From positions 1,137,762-1,201,761 of the forward strand of contig VZDJ01000216.1 in NCBI GenBank assembly GCA_008694505.1: a stretch of 64,000 nucleotides of DNA, read 5' to 3'. The DNA comes from Cyanoderma ruficeps (Eukaryota; Chordata; Aves; Passeriformes; Timaliidae). Below are positions 1 through 22,320 of the stretch, in pieces; position 1 is the first letter of the stretch, and each line of letters starts with the position of its first letter. Both the position numbers and the translations under genes were made by a program. Under the pieces are notes generated by a model. The model did no database searches. It worked only from the letters and a program-made list of their open reading frames with translations, and was not told the origin of the DNA.

Positions 1-57
1 CTCTTGAAACATGGCATGCTTTCTTTGTAGCTTTCTCACCTAGCTGAAGGTATTTAA

Positions 58-10804
<10,747 letters not shown>

Positions 10805-13800
10805 GGCAGCTCCCAGCAGCGAGGGGCACAGCGTTGGTGATAGGAAAAGAACCTTTCTCCAAGACTGACTCGTTCTGTTCCCACTTGGATGGTGCAGTTC
10901 ACGTGGCTGTGCCTGGGGCGCTTTGCTCAATGTAGATGAATTAGACTCAGTTCAGAATTTTTTGGAAGGGCGGGGAAACTATTTTAGTGAAAAAGATTTT
11001 TCAATTTATTAAAAACAAAAACAAAGGACACTTTTGTGTTGTATTTGAAGCTTTTGAAAGAATTTTGTAATATTTTCAAGTTCAGATTTATTGTGCATTG
11101 TTAACAAGAACTGAAAATCTAATTTTTTGGTAAGATTAAAGTTTATTTAGCATGATTGTGGGAAGCAGTTGGAGGAAGATATAGTTGCAAATACAAGTGA
11201 ACTGTCATAACAAATGAACCTTTTTGGTACAAGTTGGGAGACTTTTAGACTCTTGTGAACTGCACTGGTCACGCCTCTGGTTTTTTAATTGTGAAAATAA
11301 GGCTTTAAAGCCCTGATTTAGAGGCATAAATTATATGTGAAAGATAGTCCTGTAAAGCTCTACTCAGTGAGTAGCCCCAAGTGCAACGGAGCCATTGCCT
11401 GAGGAAGATTTTAACTTTTCAAGGTGTTTTTATTTCGTTTAAAATACCCTTTTTTATATAAGGTTTTGTTTTTTAACATTCTTTAGGGTCTGATTCAGTG
11501 CCCATTAATATCAGTAGCCTTGTCTCCGTCAACTGCAGTGGGCATTTTATTGGATCTACAAAGCTCTTGTCTGTATATGAATGTCTGTAGTCTTGGAATG
11601 CTTTAGCAGATGTTTACAGAGCCCTATGCCAAACTGGAACTTCAGAAAATTCTCTCATTGGAAGATTAGTTGTAGCTCTGAATTTTGCCTGAAGATGCAG
11701 CTTAGATGGACAGTCACTAAGGACTCCCTTGGTAGTGGGAAGGAACTTGTGAGTATTCTTGTGATTTTTTTATTTTTTTCCCCATTCCAAAAACCCTAAA
11801 TGTTTCCTTACCATCTTAAATATCTATCTGTGACCATTCCGAACTGATGTGCCACGTGGTTTCAGGTGAGCTGAAAGGAGCCCTACATTGTGGATTAAAA
11901 ATTAGTTCAGTCCTGCATAGCATGCAATATTCATGTCTTGTTACAATAGTGTAACACAGGAGTTGAGACTTGAGAGCAGTATCAAAATCACAGGGTTTGA
12001 GTCTATAATTCATAAACTGAATTTGCCTGTTGCCTGGAATTCTTGCCTCATGTCAAGCATCCCATTATCCTCACCTGGTCAACTTCAAAGGCAAAAGTCA
12101 CGTAAAAGGGTGAAAATTATGACTGCTTAAGCACAAAGTATTTTTGCAGGACGTCTTAATAATTTGGATTTTTATCTTTCCATATTTTTAACCTTTGTGC
12201 ATTTTTGTAAATGGAGATGGTGAGTGAGGTGGTTGATCAGCCCTGCAGAGCTGTGACTGGAAGAATGTGCATCAAGAGCTTTAGCTTTTACCAGTAAGGT
12301 TCATTAACTAAACTCTCAGGAATTATCTTGTAAGTTCTGTAAGTGCTTCTGGGTCTTCACAGGTCCCCTTTGGAGCAGTACAATGATCATCTGACTCTTG
12401 ACCATAAGTTAGGGCTTAAAAAATAAATCGATCCAAAATTATTAACATCTGTATTCCTACAGCCTAAGAAATACTTCAAGGATATCAACCCACAGAGCCC
12501 CAGGAGACCATTTTTGTATATTGTCGTTTGAGCTTAAAAAAAAAAAAAAATGCATAGAAAGTTGAAAACCAGCAATTAGATTATTTTCTAAAATATTGCT
12601 CCAACTTTGAGTATATAGTATTGGTGATATGCACAGGTTTACCTCATTCTATGCAAGAGGGGTTAATTATGTAAAGTTTTGTATTTACTACTGGAAGTAA
12701 AACATGTCCTGTACAGTGTAGGAATGTCTGGAATTCTTTTCTCCCTTACTGGTAAAATTTCTTAAATAACGACCTGTTTTTAACAACTGCTTCTTCTATT
12801 GACAGAATCTGTTAATTTGATTACAAGAATCTATCACTTCAGGTGGTAAAGACATTTTAGCTCTCTAAAATAGCCATAAAAAGGACTTTGTTGGACCTGG
12901 TAGACTTCAAGTACCTTATCTCAGATTCTGACCCACTCATGATGTTTATTTTTAACAGCCTAGACTGGAGAACTAGGATTAGAGACCATTGTAGTGACAG
13001 TTTGAGCCTTGATTGTTTTCCTGTGTTCTCAATTTAATCTGCTGTAAAATCCAGCTCTGCAAGCATTGATTTCATTTGGTAAGTATAGCACTGTTGATTT
13101 TTTTTTTTTTAATACAACAACGTGCAGGTTGTCCCATCAGCTGGAACGAGGTTCTCACAGTCTTGCTTTCTTTCTTCTCTCATCAACAGCTTCTGACTTC
13201 AGTAGAAAAACTGTTGCATTAATTAGTGTGTCATAATGTAGAAGTTGGGCTAGTTAATGAGTGAGGTGCATTGCCAGGTCACTAAACTGAGAATTGCCCT
13301 GAGTATTGCCCCGGCTCATCCCTGATTTCGCAGTCGGTCTTCAAATGTCAAGAGGGAAAATTAGTCCTTAACACACTTCTGTGTTGGGAGAAATGTAAGA
13401 ATCTGTTCTAAAAGTCTGTCAGTATTTATAATATTCTGTTATTCATCAAACACTAAAGTCTGTGAGGTGGTGTACGTCCTTGGGTACCCGTGTGACTTCA
13501 GCAGTTGGTGAAACGTCTCTTGTGTCTCTGAGTTCATAATATGCCTCAATTGTGTAATTGTCAAGTACAGTGGCATCTGTGCTAAGCAAACCATGGAAGG
13601 AGCTGCTGGAAGTCACTTGCTGAGCAGCTCAGGGAAGATCTGAGCAAGGTGCTAGCAGGGATGTGATCCCCAGAGAGCCTGGCTGGGTGTCCTTGTGGCA
13701 GCTCCCTGGCTTTGCAAAGCATTCCCATGGCTCTGAAATGTTTCTCTTGGCTTTCAAGCCGTGGTACCTGGCTGAGAGAGCAAATGTTGGACACCTAAAA

Positions 13801-14600
13801 CCTTCAGTGGGGTCAGACTAATTCTGGCATTTGGCCCAGCAGGTTTTTCTGACCTTGAGGCAGCCCAGGCCCTGTCCCTGACTTGGCTGCTGCCCCTCTT
13901 TTCTTGTTCCAGATTTCTCTGCTCTTTGATTATTACGTTATTTTCGGTAGAACTCTCTAACCTGTTCCTTCCTGCATCTGAGGAAAGCTACAGCAGTTAT
14001 GGATTCCTTGTTCTATGGATACTAACACGGGTTTCAGTGTTTGTTTTGGTTTTTTTATTGTTGTTTTCTGTGATGTGAATACCCTCCCTCGATCTTTGTA
14101 TGATGGTGCTAATATATTTGGTAATAATCCTTTATTGGGAAGGGATTTTTAAAAACTGTGATTTCAGCTGAATTTTTCTTCCTTTTGATTTTTTTCATAT
14201 TTAAAATGAAAAGCCACAGCCATTTATACAAAAAAGGCATCAGCTCTGGCCCCTGGGAAAATGTTGGGGCGGGAATCAAGATTAAACAAATGGGTTTTTA
14301 CATCGTTTCTGTATGTATTTGATATATAGATCAATATCTGTACAAATTTAATCTTTTATTTTCTTGGTAATTTGTGTTGTCAGTGAGAGAGTATTTAAAG
14401 CTTTCTCATGCAATGTACATAACTCAGTGAAAAAATGCTTTTGGAGAAATTAATGTTACTTTCATTTTTACAAGACTGCAGATTTTCAGCATGGATGTGA
14501 AAAGCATTAAAATTATAACTTTGTGTACAAGATGAAATAATTCACTAAATTTGCCTTTTTTACACAAAATAAAAATGATCAAAAGTCTTTTTTCTGAATA
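10805..14600 (+). other. MBTD1: MBTD1 3' UTR (extent inferred)
   Basis: After the MBTD1 stop there is about 3.8 kb of AT-rich sequence without conserved coding potential, containing several U-rich and AUUUA-like stretches. The far end is placed near the AATAAA at 14568. An earlier AATAAA at about 12422 could give a shorter form. Inferred from position and signals only. Confidence 0.5.
14568..14573 (+). promoter_or_regulatory. Candidate MBTD1 polyadenylation signal AATAAA
   Basis: AATAAA lies in an AT-rich, U-rich context about 3.8 kb past the MBTD1 stop and 460 bp before the opposing NME2 signal. It is the last good + strand signal before NME2. Confidence 0.4.
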
Positions 14601-15034
14601 GTGATGGTTTTGTTTAAAAGACTCTCTTAACCATATTAAAAATATGCACAATGTGTAAAAACATGAGCATTTAAATAATTTTAAGTATGTTGGTGTGACG
14701 ACAATCTGTGTGAGGCCCTGAGCACAAGGTTAGGGGTTTGATAAGAGAAGGTGAATTAGATAAACGTTTCAGAGAGCCAGCTTTGCACTCAGTCTTATTT
14801 CATTTAGTATTAATATTTGTGTAAGGAGGGAACTTTTGTGGTGTCCCTTTTTTCCTCTAGCTGTGTTGGAAGTAGCTCCAGCCTCCCTTCAGCTCTCCCT
14901 CTGCAAATCTGCAACTGCCTGAGTGCAGCAGGTGGACCAGGGTCCTGTGTCAGTGGTTCCTGAATGAGTTTCATGAGAATTTGAACAGGGGTCTGTTGTA
15001 AGTGAATGCACCACAAGGAATTAGCTCACATCCA

Positions 15035-15040
15035 TTTATT
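15035..15040 (-). promoter_or_regulatory. NME2 polyadenylation signal AATAAA
   Basis: TTTATT on the + strand reads AATAAA on the minus strand, about 100 bases past the NME2 stop. This fits the short 3' UTRs typical of NME1/NME2 genes. Confidence 0.7.
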
Positions 15041-15139
15041 TGACAGTCACTTTCAGCACTAAGATAACCGGGGTTGCTCTCAGGGCAGCAGCTGGAATGA
15101 GATGAGGTGTTGGAAGGCACAAATCACTGTCAGAGCCCG

Positions 15140-15257
15140 TCACTCATAGATCCAGTCATGTGCACAGGGCTTGAAGTCGATGAGCTCTGTGGGTTTGAAC
15201 CACAGGTTGATCTCCTTCTGTGCACTCTCCACGGAGTCGCTGCCGTGGATGATGTTC
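15140..15257 (-). CDS. NME2: NME2 terminal coding exon
   Basis: 118 bp, acceptor CCTTCCACAG, TGA stop at 15140-15142. Encodes [15 protein letters not shown] with the phosphorylated histidine H119, then the C-terminus PCAHDWIYE. Confidence 0.95.
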
Positions 15258-17316
15258 CTGTGGAAGGAGACAAACATTGTTCCCTATAAAAATACACTTT
15301 CAGCAGCCTTGGTCTCAATTTGCAAGAACTTGGATGAAGCAGCTGGAGTGGGGAGACTATTGCTGTTATTTCAGGTAGAGTGTTCCAACACCCCCACCCC
15401 CCCAAGAGCTAATTATGCCCATCAGGGTCACTCTAGAGCTACTGTTCTACACCAGCCCCTGCCTCAGCTTACATGCTGCTCCAGGGAGGAGCTGGACTGC
15501 AAAGAGTCAGCTTTGTTCCACTTTCCTAAGCAGCAGCTATGCACTGTGACCTGCAATTGAAACACCATCAGACTAAGGTCTCTACCACCAATTCTGACTT
15601 TGTAGAATAAAAGACTACCAACAGTTTTTGTGTTGTCATGTAAACAGTGAGTAGGAGTTGTTGAGCTTTTAGTATCAATTAACAGACTGAGTACAAACCT
15701 TCCCACTTGAATGCAGAAGTCACCACGGATGGTGCCAGGCTTGGAGTCTGCAGGGTTGGTTTCCCCCAGCATTACTCTCCCAGTTTTAACCACGTTGAGT
15801 CCTTCCCACACCTTAAGGTAAAAACCACAAAAATTCTGTTAAGCCATGCTTATGCAAAATCCTGACAATTCATCTTTGCTCTACCATACTCTGCAAAGAA
15901 AGGTTCTACCACTAAAGATATTAACCTTGCCTAGATTCTCTCTTTTGCCTGTAAAGGTGACAAGGGAAAAAAACCCATATGAACTGGAAGTAATTGTAAA
16001 AAGGGCTATCAACATTGCTACTGCAGTGAAGGTGATACTTTACCAAGCCTCATCTTTGTATACAAAGTATACCTTGCAACCAGAGTTAATACACAAAGCC
16101 AATTCCCAACCCTTTGTGCTGTGGTGGAACAGGGACACCCTGCTGAGTGTTCTCTCCTAGTCCATCATCACACCAGGAGATGCTACTAGAGCAAGTTTTG
16201 GGGGGAATTTAAGAATGAATGACACAAAAGCTGGGGTTTTGTGTCAGAGAGCCTGACCTCTTTTTTGCCCCAAACAGATTTTTTGGTGCAGAAGATTTGC
16301 TTTTAGGAATTTTGCATTATACATTTATATATTAGGCATTTTAATACTCATTTTATATGTGCACTTTTCTTGTTACAATAGTAATTTCACTGTCTTAATT
16401 TTAATTTTTTCTTTTGCCACTATCAGAACTAGGTCATTTGAAAAAAAAGGTTTCTGTAACACTATCTCTGAATATTCGTAATAATTTATACAGTAAAACA
16501 AATATATTCAAGAAAGTAATCTTTAACTAAAATCAAGCCACTTACCATGGCCACAATAGGTCCAGAGTTCATGTATTTAACCAAACCAGGGAAGAAGGGG
16601 CGGTCTTTCAGGTCAATGTAATGTTGTTTGAGAAGGTCTTCAGAGGCCTTTAAAAGGGCAGAAGTAACCTTAAATGTAGTTTTCTGACTATCATTAAGCA
16701 AAAGATGTTACAGGAGTAAGACAATGGCGTTAGTGATTAGATTCACTAATAATCAACGTTAACAGCAATGCTGCAGTGCTGGTGTGGGTGTCAGTGGGAG
16801 CTCGTGCTGAAACATTAAAGGAGTTCTTTGTGGCAGTGCTGGGAATTGTCAGCGTGGTTTCTTTGCACTGCAGCGACCATCGGTGATTAAGCAGAGTACG
16901 GGATCCCGGGATGACGGTACCCAACAAAACCTTTCAGCCAAGGCCATTCCAGCTGTCAATCGGGCCGCATTAAATCTCGGGAGCAAAGTCCGCTTTTTTA
17001 GGCAAGAGGAGAAGCCGTGTGCCGGGCAGGAAGCCGGGCCTCACACGTGCTGCGGCACATCCGCCATCAAATCCCCGCTGTGCGGCAGGAGAACCGCGAG
17101 GGGAGATCCTCGGGGTGGGTGCGGGTATGGGGAGCCCCTCTCGGGCAGGGCAGGGACCAGGTTTGGGGGCAAGGCGCGGCCACTCACGTGCACGAACTTC
17201 ATGGCCACGAGCCGGAACCCCTTCTGCTCGAACCGTTTGATGATCTCCCCGACCAGCCCGCGCTGGACGCCGTCGGGCTTGATGGCGATGAAGGTGCGCT
17301 CGCCGTTCCCCGCCAT
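15140..17316 (-). CDS. NME2: NME2-type nucleoside diphosphate kinase (complete)
   Basis: Four coding exons on the minus strand (17188-17316, 16546-16647, 15699-15811, 15140-15257) give 153 residues starting MAGNGERTF and ending HDWIYE. Known: NDP kinases form hexamers and move the gamma phosphate of ATP to other NDPs through a phospho-histidine, and NME2 also binds DNA. Seen: the NDPK fold motifs [48 protein letters not shown] and NIIHGSDS. Catalytic residues K13, Y53, R59, R89, T95, R106, N116, H119 and E130 are all present. The NME2-type residues R35, N70 and K136 (human R34, N69, K135) separate it from the paralogue at 29.5-31.5 kb. The ATG sits four bases inside its exon in a GCGCCATGG context. 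Convergent with MBTD1. An ordinary intact housekeeping gene. Confidence 0.95.
15699..15811 (-). CDS. NME2: NME2 coding exon 3
   Basis: 113 bp, acceptor CCTTAAG, donor GGAAG|GTTTGT. Encodes [18 protein letters not shown] through GDFCIQVG, with R89, T95 and R106. Confidence 0.95.
16546..16647 (-). CDS. NME2: NME2 coding exon 2 (codons 44-77)
   Basis: 102 bp, acceptor TTTTAAAG, donor ATG|GTAAGT. Encodes [19 protein letters not shown] to GPIVAM, including catalytic Y53 and R59. Confidence 0.95.
17188..17316 (-). CDS. NME2: NME2 coding exon 1 (codons 1-43)
   Basis: 129 bp with donor CAC|GTGAGT. It encodes the start to KFVH, including the P-site lysine in AIKPDG. Just upstream of the ATG, CCCGCCCGCAG|CGCC forms a good acceptor, so the exon really begins at 17320 and a noncoding exon precedes it. 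Confidence 0.95.
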
Positions 17317-17519
17317 GGCGCTGCGGGCGGGAGCGCGGCGTGAGGGGACGCGCAGCCTCAAGGTCGGCGGCGGCCATGGCGGCACCGCCCCGCCACGCGG
17401 CACCGCCACGGAACGTCCCCCCGGCCCCGCCGAGCCCGGCCCGGCCCCGCCGAACCCCGCCAGGCCCCTCCGCCCGCACCTCCCATGCCCCCGGAGCGCG
17501 GGGCCCGGCCCGGCCTCAC

Positions 17520-17650
17520 CGATCCGGAGCTGCTGCCGCCGCTGCCGCCTGCGCCGCTTCTGCCGGAGGAAAAGGCTGAGGAGGAGGCGGGCGGGCTTCG
17601 GATCCCCCGCCCCGCGCAGAGGAGGAGCCGCCGCGCCGGCGGCGCTTCGG
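17520..17650 (-). other. NME2 probable noncoding first exon
   Basis: On the minus strand a CAG/CGG-rich stretch ends GGATCG|GTGAGG, a good donor, 200 bp upstream of the acceptor before the ATG exon. The 5' edge is not determinable and is given loosely. Confidence 0.55.
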
Positions 17651-17809
17651 GGGCGGAATCGCCAGCGCCACACGGGACCGGACCGGGCCGGGCCGGGATG
17701 AGATAGGACGGGACGGGACCAGGCAGGATAGCGGTCACTGCCGGGTCCGGCGGCCGAGGGGCGGCTCTTGGCCAGGCACGGCCGCACCTGTCGCCTCTGC
17801 CACCTCAAG

Positions 17810-18820
17810 GGTTATTCATTTAAGGTTATTATTTTTAGGAAACTGTGGCTTAAGCCTTTGAGGCACGGAAACGACCTTGGATGTTTAACAAAACTAAGTT
17901 TTTATTCATTTTTTCTGGATTGGCTGCTTTCAGGTATCCCTGCCTGAGGGTTGGTCCTGCCAACCCGGCTGCACTGCACAGCAAGGCTACAGCTCCTTGA
18001 AAGCATATTTATCACAGAAGAGTCATGTGGGATCCATAACCCAGGAGTATTATTGGTAATTTTATTGGGAAGATGAAGCTGCCAAATGTCAAAACCTCAC
18101 AGTCCCTGAACACGTGTCACAACATGAAGAAGGAAGTGTTATTACTTTTTATGATGTTTACTACTGAGTCCTTTCCTAGCAGATAGAGCACCTTTTCCTG
18201 AGCAATTTATAATTGCACACCATCACTGCAGGTGAGATATCAATGAAATAACCTCTGCAGTCCTTGCATTATCTCTGATTGAGGGAGCAGTTAGTGGTTT
18301 CACGGGGTCAATTAGTGGTTTCACTGGACCTGCTCAGGCACCTCAGCCATGCAGGAGTGTTGGCCTCCACCTTTTCCCAGTCTCATCACATTAGAAACTA
18401 ATCAGCACCTTCCAGACAACCCGCACACCTCCACATAAACCACATTTCTCTATTTTGTAGAATCAAGAAACCACAAGTAACCTTTCAAGCAAAGATTAAA
18501 CTGGAAACTACCCATCTCATGCTCAGGTTTTTCACGTATTCCCTTTCCTCCACCTTCTTTTAACCTAATGATTTATCTTCTATAATAATGTTTTCAGAAG
18601 GGAAGCTCACAGCCTCACCTATGGTTCATAGTTAGAGAATTTGTTCCCCCTCCTTATACTCATTAGTGAAATATAAGACAAAATATTTTTAAATTCTTTT
18701 TTTTTTTCACTAAAGAAACAGCAATTATTGTTTTATTTTGTGCCATCTCTTTTTAGGAGCTCGATATCACCATAAGGTATAATAAGACTTCAACATTCTC
18801 TGCTGTCTCAGTTTGAAAGC
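17810..18820. other. Intergenic, no feature recognised
   Basis: AT-rich sequence between the NME2 CpG island and the CR1 element. It contains a small near-direct duplication of TTAGTGGTTTCAC around 18290-18325; nothing else was recognised. Confidence 0.6.
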
Positions 18821-18825
18821 CAGGT

Positions 18826-19935
18826 GTCACCACGCTTCTGTGATGATGCAGTCACCATCACAGAAACACGATGGGATGACTCACATGGCTGGAGCACTGC
18901 ACTCGATGGCTACAAGCTGTTCAGAAGAGAAAGGAAAGGGACAAGAGGTGGAGGGGTGGCCCTTTATATTAAGAAGGCTTTTGATGCCATAAGTATTGAA
19001 AGTAATGAAGATGGAGTTGAATGGGTAAGAACTAAGGGGAAAGCCAACAAGGCAGACATCCTGCTGGGAGTCTGTTATCATCCACCCAGCCAGGAGGAAG
19101 AGGTGGACAACTTATTCTATAAGCAGCTGGAGAATGTTTCAGGATCATCAGCCCTTGTTCTTGTAGGTGACTTCAACCTGCCAGACATCTGCTGGGAACT
19201 TAATAGAGCAGAAAAGAGCCAGTCCAGGAAGGTTTTTGAGTGTATGGAGGACAACTTTTTGTCACAGCGGGTGAGTGAGCCCACCAGGGGAGGGCCTATG
19301 TTAGATCTGTTGTTTGCAAATAGAGATGGGCTGGTGGGAGATGTGGTGGTTGGAGGACGACTGGGGCAGAGCAATCATGAAATTATAGAGTTCTCGATAT
19401 TTGATGAAATCAGGAGGAACACCAATAAGACTCCTACGTTGGACTTCCGGAGGGCAACTTTGGCCTATTTAGGAGACTTATTCAAAGAGATCCTTTGGAA
19501 GCAGCCCTTAAAAACAAAGGAGTTCAGGAAAGCTGGGTGTTCCTCAAACCAGAGATTTTGAGGGCACAGGAACAGATTATCCCTGTGTGCCAAGAGATAA
19601 GTTGACAAAATAAACATCCAGCCTGGATGGGCAAGGAGGTTTTGGAGGAACTTAGGAATAAAAAAAGGATGTATCTTTTTTGGAAGGAGGGTCAGGCCTC
19701 TCAGGAAGTATTTAAGGGGGCTGCTAGAGCGTGTAGGAAAGAGTGATTAAGTACTGGAATAGTCTGCCTGGGGAGGTGGTGGACTCACCATCCCTGGATG
19801 TGTTTAAAAAAAGACTGGACATGGCACCTGATGCCATGGTTTAGTTGAAGTGTTAGGGCTGGGTTGGACTCAATGATCTTGAAGGTCTCATCCAACCTAC
19901 ACATTCTGTGATTCTGTGTGATTCTGTGATTCCCT
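18826..19935 (+). mobile_element. CR1 LINE, internally deleted, with open endonuclease domain
   Basis: Seen: from about 18857 to 19561 an uninterrupted frame encodes an APE-type endonuclease region (TETRWDDSHGW, GGGVALYI, VCYHPP, LVGDFNLPDICW, LDLLFANRDG, SNHEIIEF). Near 19745 the sequence jumps to the CR1 3' UTR (GGTGGACTCACCATCCCTGG, then CTCATCCAACC), ending in tandem ATTCTGTG-like octamers at about 19905-19935. Known: CR1 is the dominant avian LINE, its 3' end carries this octamer, and most copies are 5'-truncated. Here the reverse transcriptase is missing while the upstream endonuclease survives, so this is an internal deletion rather than simple truncation. It cannot be autonomous. Confidence 0.88.
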
Positions 19936-22320
19936 GTCTGTGATTGCTGAGGCTGGGAATGTCCCACCTTCAGGGACAGAAAGATGAGGCCACACCAGCA
20001 GCAGTTCAAGGGAGCTAACTCTTTATTACAAAAATCTGACTCCATTTATACACATTTATACAAAGGTCAAGAGATTGGCTACACAGGTCGCCACCTCTTT
20101 GACCTGGATGGTGGACATCACCATCAATCATTTCTTCTCTCAGAGGAGAAATATGCAAACGTTCTAAAAATACACATTATTTACATGAAGCTGCGTGAGA
20201 ATTTGCAGCACAAAGACAGAAGGCAGAAAATTCAGAGCGACACCTGTCTGCTAGGGAAGGCAGAAGCCTTCCTTGGAATGGAAAATGTAAACTCCTCCCT
20301 CCGAATTATTATAATTTTGAAATTAGGGGGCTCTCAGGCAAAGATATGATAATAGGAATAACAGTTCTTTATAGTGTGTTGTAGTCGTTTGAAAACAAAC
20401 CAAGTGAGAGGCTCCAAGTCAGAAAATATAATTTAATAAGAAGAAAGAAAAAAAAAAGGTAGGATAGAAATAAATCCAATAATACAAAAGACCACTGACA
20501 GAGTCAGAATACAACCTGATCCGGGTGATGGAAGCAGTCCAGATGAGGTGGTCTTCCTGAAGCAGTGATCCCATAGAAAGGTCTGGTAGCTCCAGTCCTC
20601 TGGGAAATCCAGTGGCTAAGGGCTCGCCAAATCCCAGATTATATCCAGGTGAGAATTCCTGGCTCCTCCCCCCTGGGCGGAGCATCTCACAATGGGATGG
20701 TGAGTCCTGCAGCAGAGCCTTGATGGCCCATTAGCAAGAGGTTGTTCTCGAAGGCAGTTATCTATGAGTCATACAACAAGGCACCTGATGGGCCATTAAC
20801 AGAGGATAGTCCAGGGGGAGGGGTCTGAGATAACACTGCTTCAACAATTGGATTTCATGAAAGTGGTGATAGAATACTTTTGCATATTCTATACTACAAC
20901 CCAGGACATATGTACAACAAGGCAGTCAAACAAACAACAACTCTGGCATTAACAACAAACAGAAGCAGGAACCCAGGGACCCCTTCTCGGCCGCGGGCTC
21001 TTTCCCGTTAGTGCAGTTCCGGTCACAGCCTGCAGGGGGTGCTGCTGGCTGTCGGTGGGCCAGTGCCATGATTCCCCCAGGGCTGCAGGGGGCGCTGTGT
21101 CGCCATCGCGGGGAGCCCGCGGTAATGGCAGCTCGGCCAACATGGAGGAGGATGGAGGAGAAGCTTTGCTCCACAAAACCCTGGGCAGTCGATCCTGATG
21201 CCCCAGCAGGACTCTGAGGAGCCCCAAGCTGGAACGGAAGGAATGAGCAAAAGTCCCAGGGTGGCGGATGAGATGTTTTAGGAGCTCCGGAGCTGTGGCT
21301 GGAACCGCGGGATGTCTTGGCAGGCAGGGAGTGCAGGGCTACCATGTAACAAAAACCTGGAGCAGTGCTGAATGTGAAAGACAGAGTTCACTTTCCTGGT
21401 AAATTTTAAGAAATAGGTTTAATAATAAAAAATAAGACAATTAGGAAACAAAAAAGCAAAGTATGGCCGGCCAGGTGACTTGGCATTTAGCCAAGTCCAC
21501 AACCTGCTATTTCAGAGGCTTTGTTTAAATACCCTTTGTATTGCATTGGTGTGTTGAATATTCATATTTTTCCATAAACTAGTTTCCATATTCCAGGAGC
21601 ATGCGTGTTTCTTGGCTGTGTCTTCATTATCACCTCCAGCCTGGGCCTTGGTCCGTACTTTCTTCCAAAGGTAGATGCTGATAGTTGGTATATCAATAGC
21701 AGAGTCTTCTTTACGTGTTCACAGGATGTTATCCCGACCAAACAGACAGTTTAAGCACACTATATTAATACAATATAACTTTCTAATATAACACATAGAG
21801 TATTCATTTCAATATTTGCGAAAAGCCAATCATATAGTATATATTTATAACACGAAGAAGCAGCGGGGGCGGGACAGCAGCAGTCCAGCTCCCAGCAGGG
21901 CAGGAAGGGGAAAGCCCAAGATCCCAGGCACCCGAGCAGATGGGGACAGGTCCCTCTTCCAGTGAGATGGATGATAACAAAGTCCAGTTCAGTAGCTGCT
22001 CCTACAAACAAAGGTTCACCTCAGGGCAAAAGGGCAGAAGAAAACAGCTCTGGGCTGGGCTACAACAGCAGCAACAAACTCCCTTCCCAAGCAGTGGCCC
22101 CAACCCTCCTCGTCCACAGCCAAGAGCGAGAGAGAGCCCACAGCTGCCCCAGCCCTGTCCTCCACCTGCCCCACTCTCACAGTATCTCTGTCCCTCGGAG
22201 AGAAACTCCCCCAGCTGGGAGAAATGCAACCAGTGCAACCTCCTTCCCCCCCTCCTCCAAGTTTGGCCACTTATTTTTTTCTTAAGTACCCTTAACTACC
22301 CAGTAGTCAGTGTTTCTTAG
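19936..22320. mobile_element. Composite block of LTR-retroelement fragments
   Basis: Contains a + oriented copy of an LTR-like family from about 20230 (marked by ATTATTATAATTTTGAAATT and ACAGTTCTTTA), split by another LTR at 20380-20898, and continuing 20905-21345 and 21370-21560. Segments match sequence near 34.2-34.6, 36.4-37.2 and 63.5-64.0 kb. The part from 21560 to 22320 looks repeat-derived but I could not assign it. No intact retroviral gene is visible. Confidence 0.6.
20380..20898 (-). mobile_element. Solo LTR inserted into an older LTR copy
   Basis: About 520 bp with TGTAGT/ACTACA inverted ends interrupts the family copy between ACAGTTCTTTA and the expected continuation TGTACAACAAGG. 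On the minus strand it has a TATA-like GATATAATC, an ATTAAA near the 3' side and a CA end, so it reads as a minus-strand LTR. No clean target-site duplication was found, so the boundaries may shift by several bases. Confidence 0.6.

Larger units (their letters stand above)
16970..17800. promoter_or_regulatory. CpG island at the NME2 promoter
   Basis: Abruptly GC- and CpG-rich sequence spanning the NME2 first exons, with GC boxes such as GGGGCGG near 17650 and no TATA box at a usual position. Long open frames here on both strands are a product of base composition. Confidence 0.8.

Noticed and set aside
16883..17701. 272-codon + strand open frame over the NME2 CpG island
   Set aside because: It is antisense to NME2 exons, its Arg/Pro/Gly/Ala-rich sequence reflects GC content, and it matches no family.
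21940..22320. 126-codon + open frame with a Gln run
   Set aside because: Low-complexity, overlapping open frames on both strands within repeat-derived sequence.
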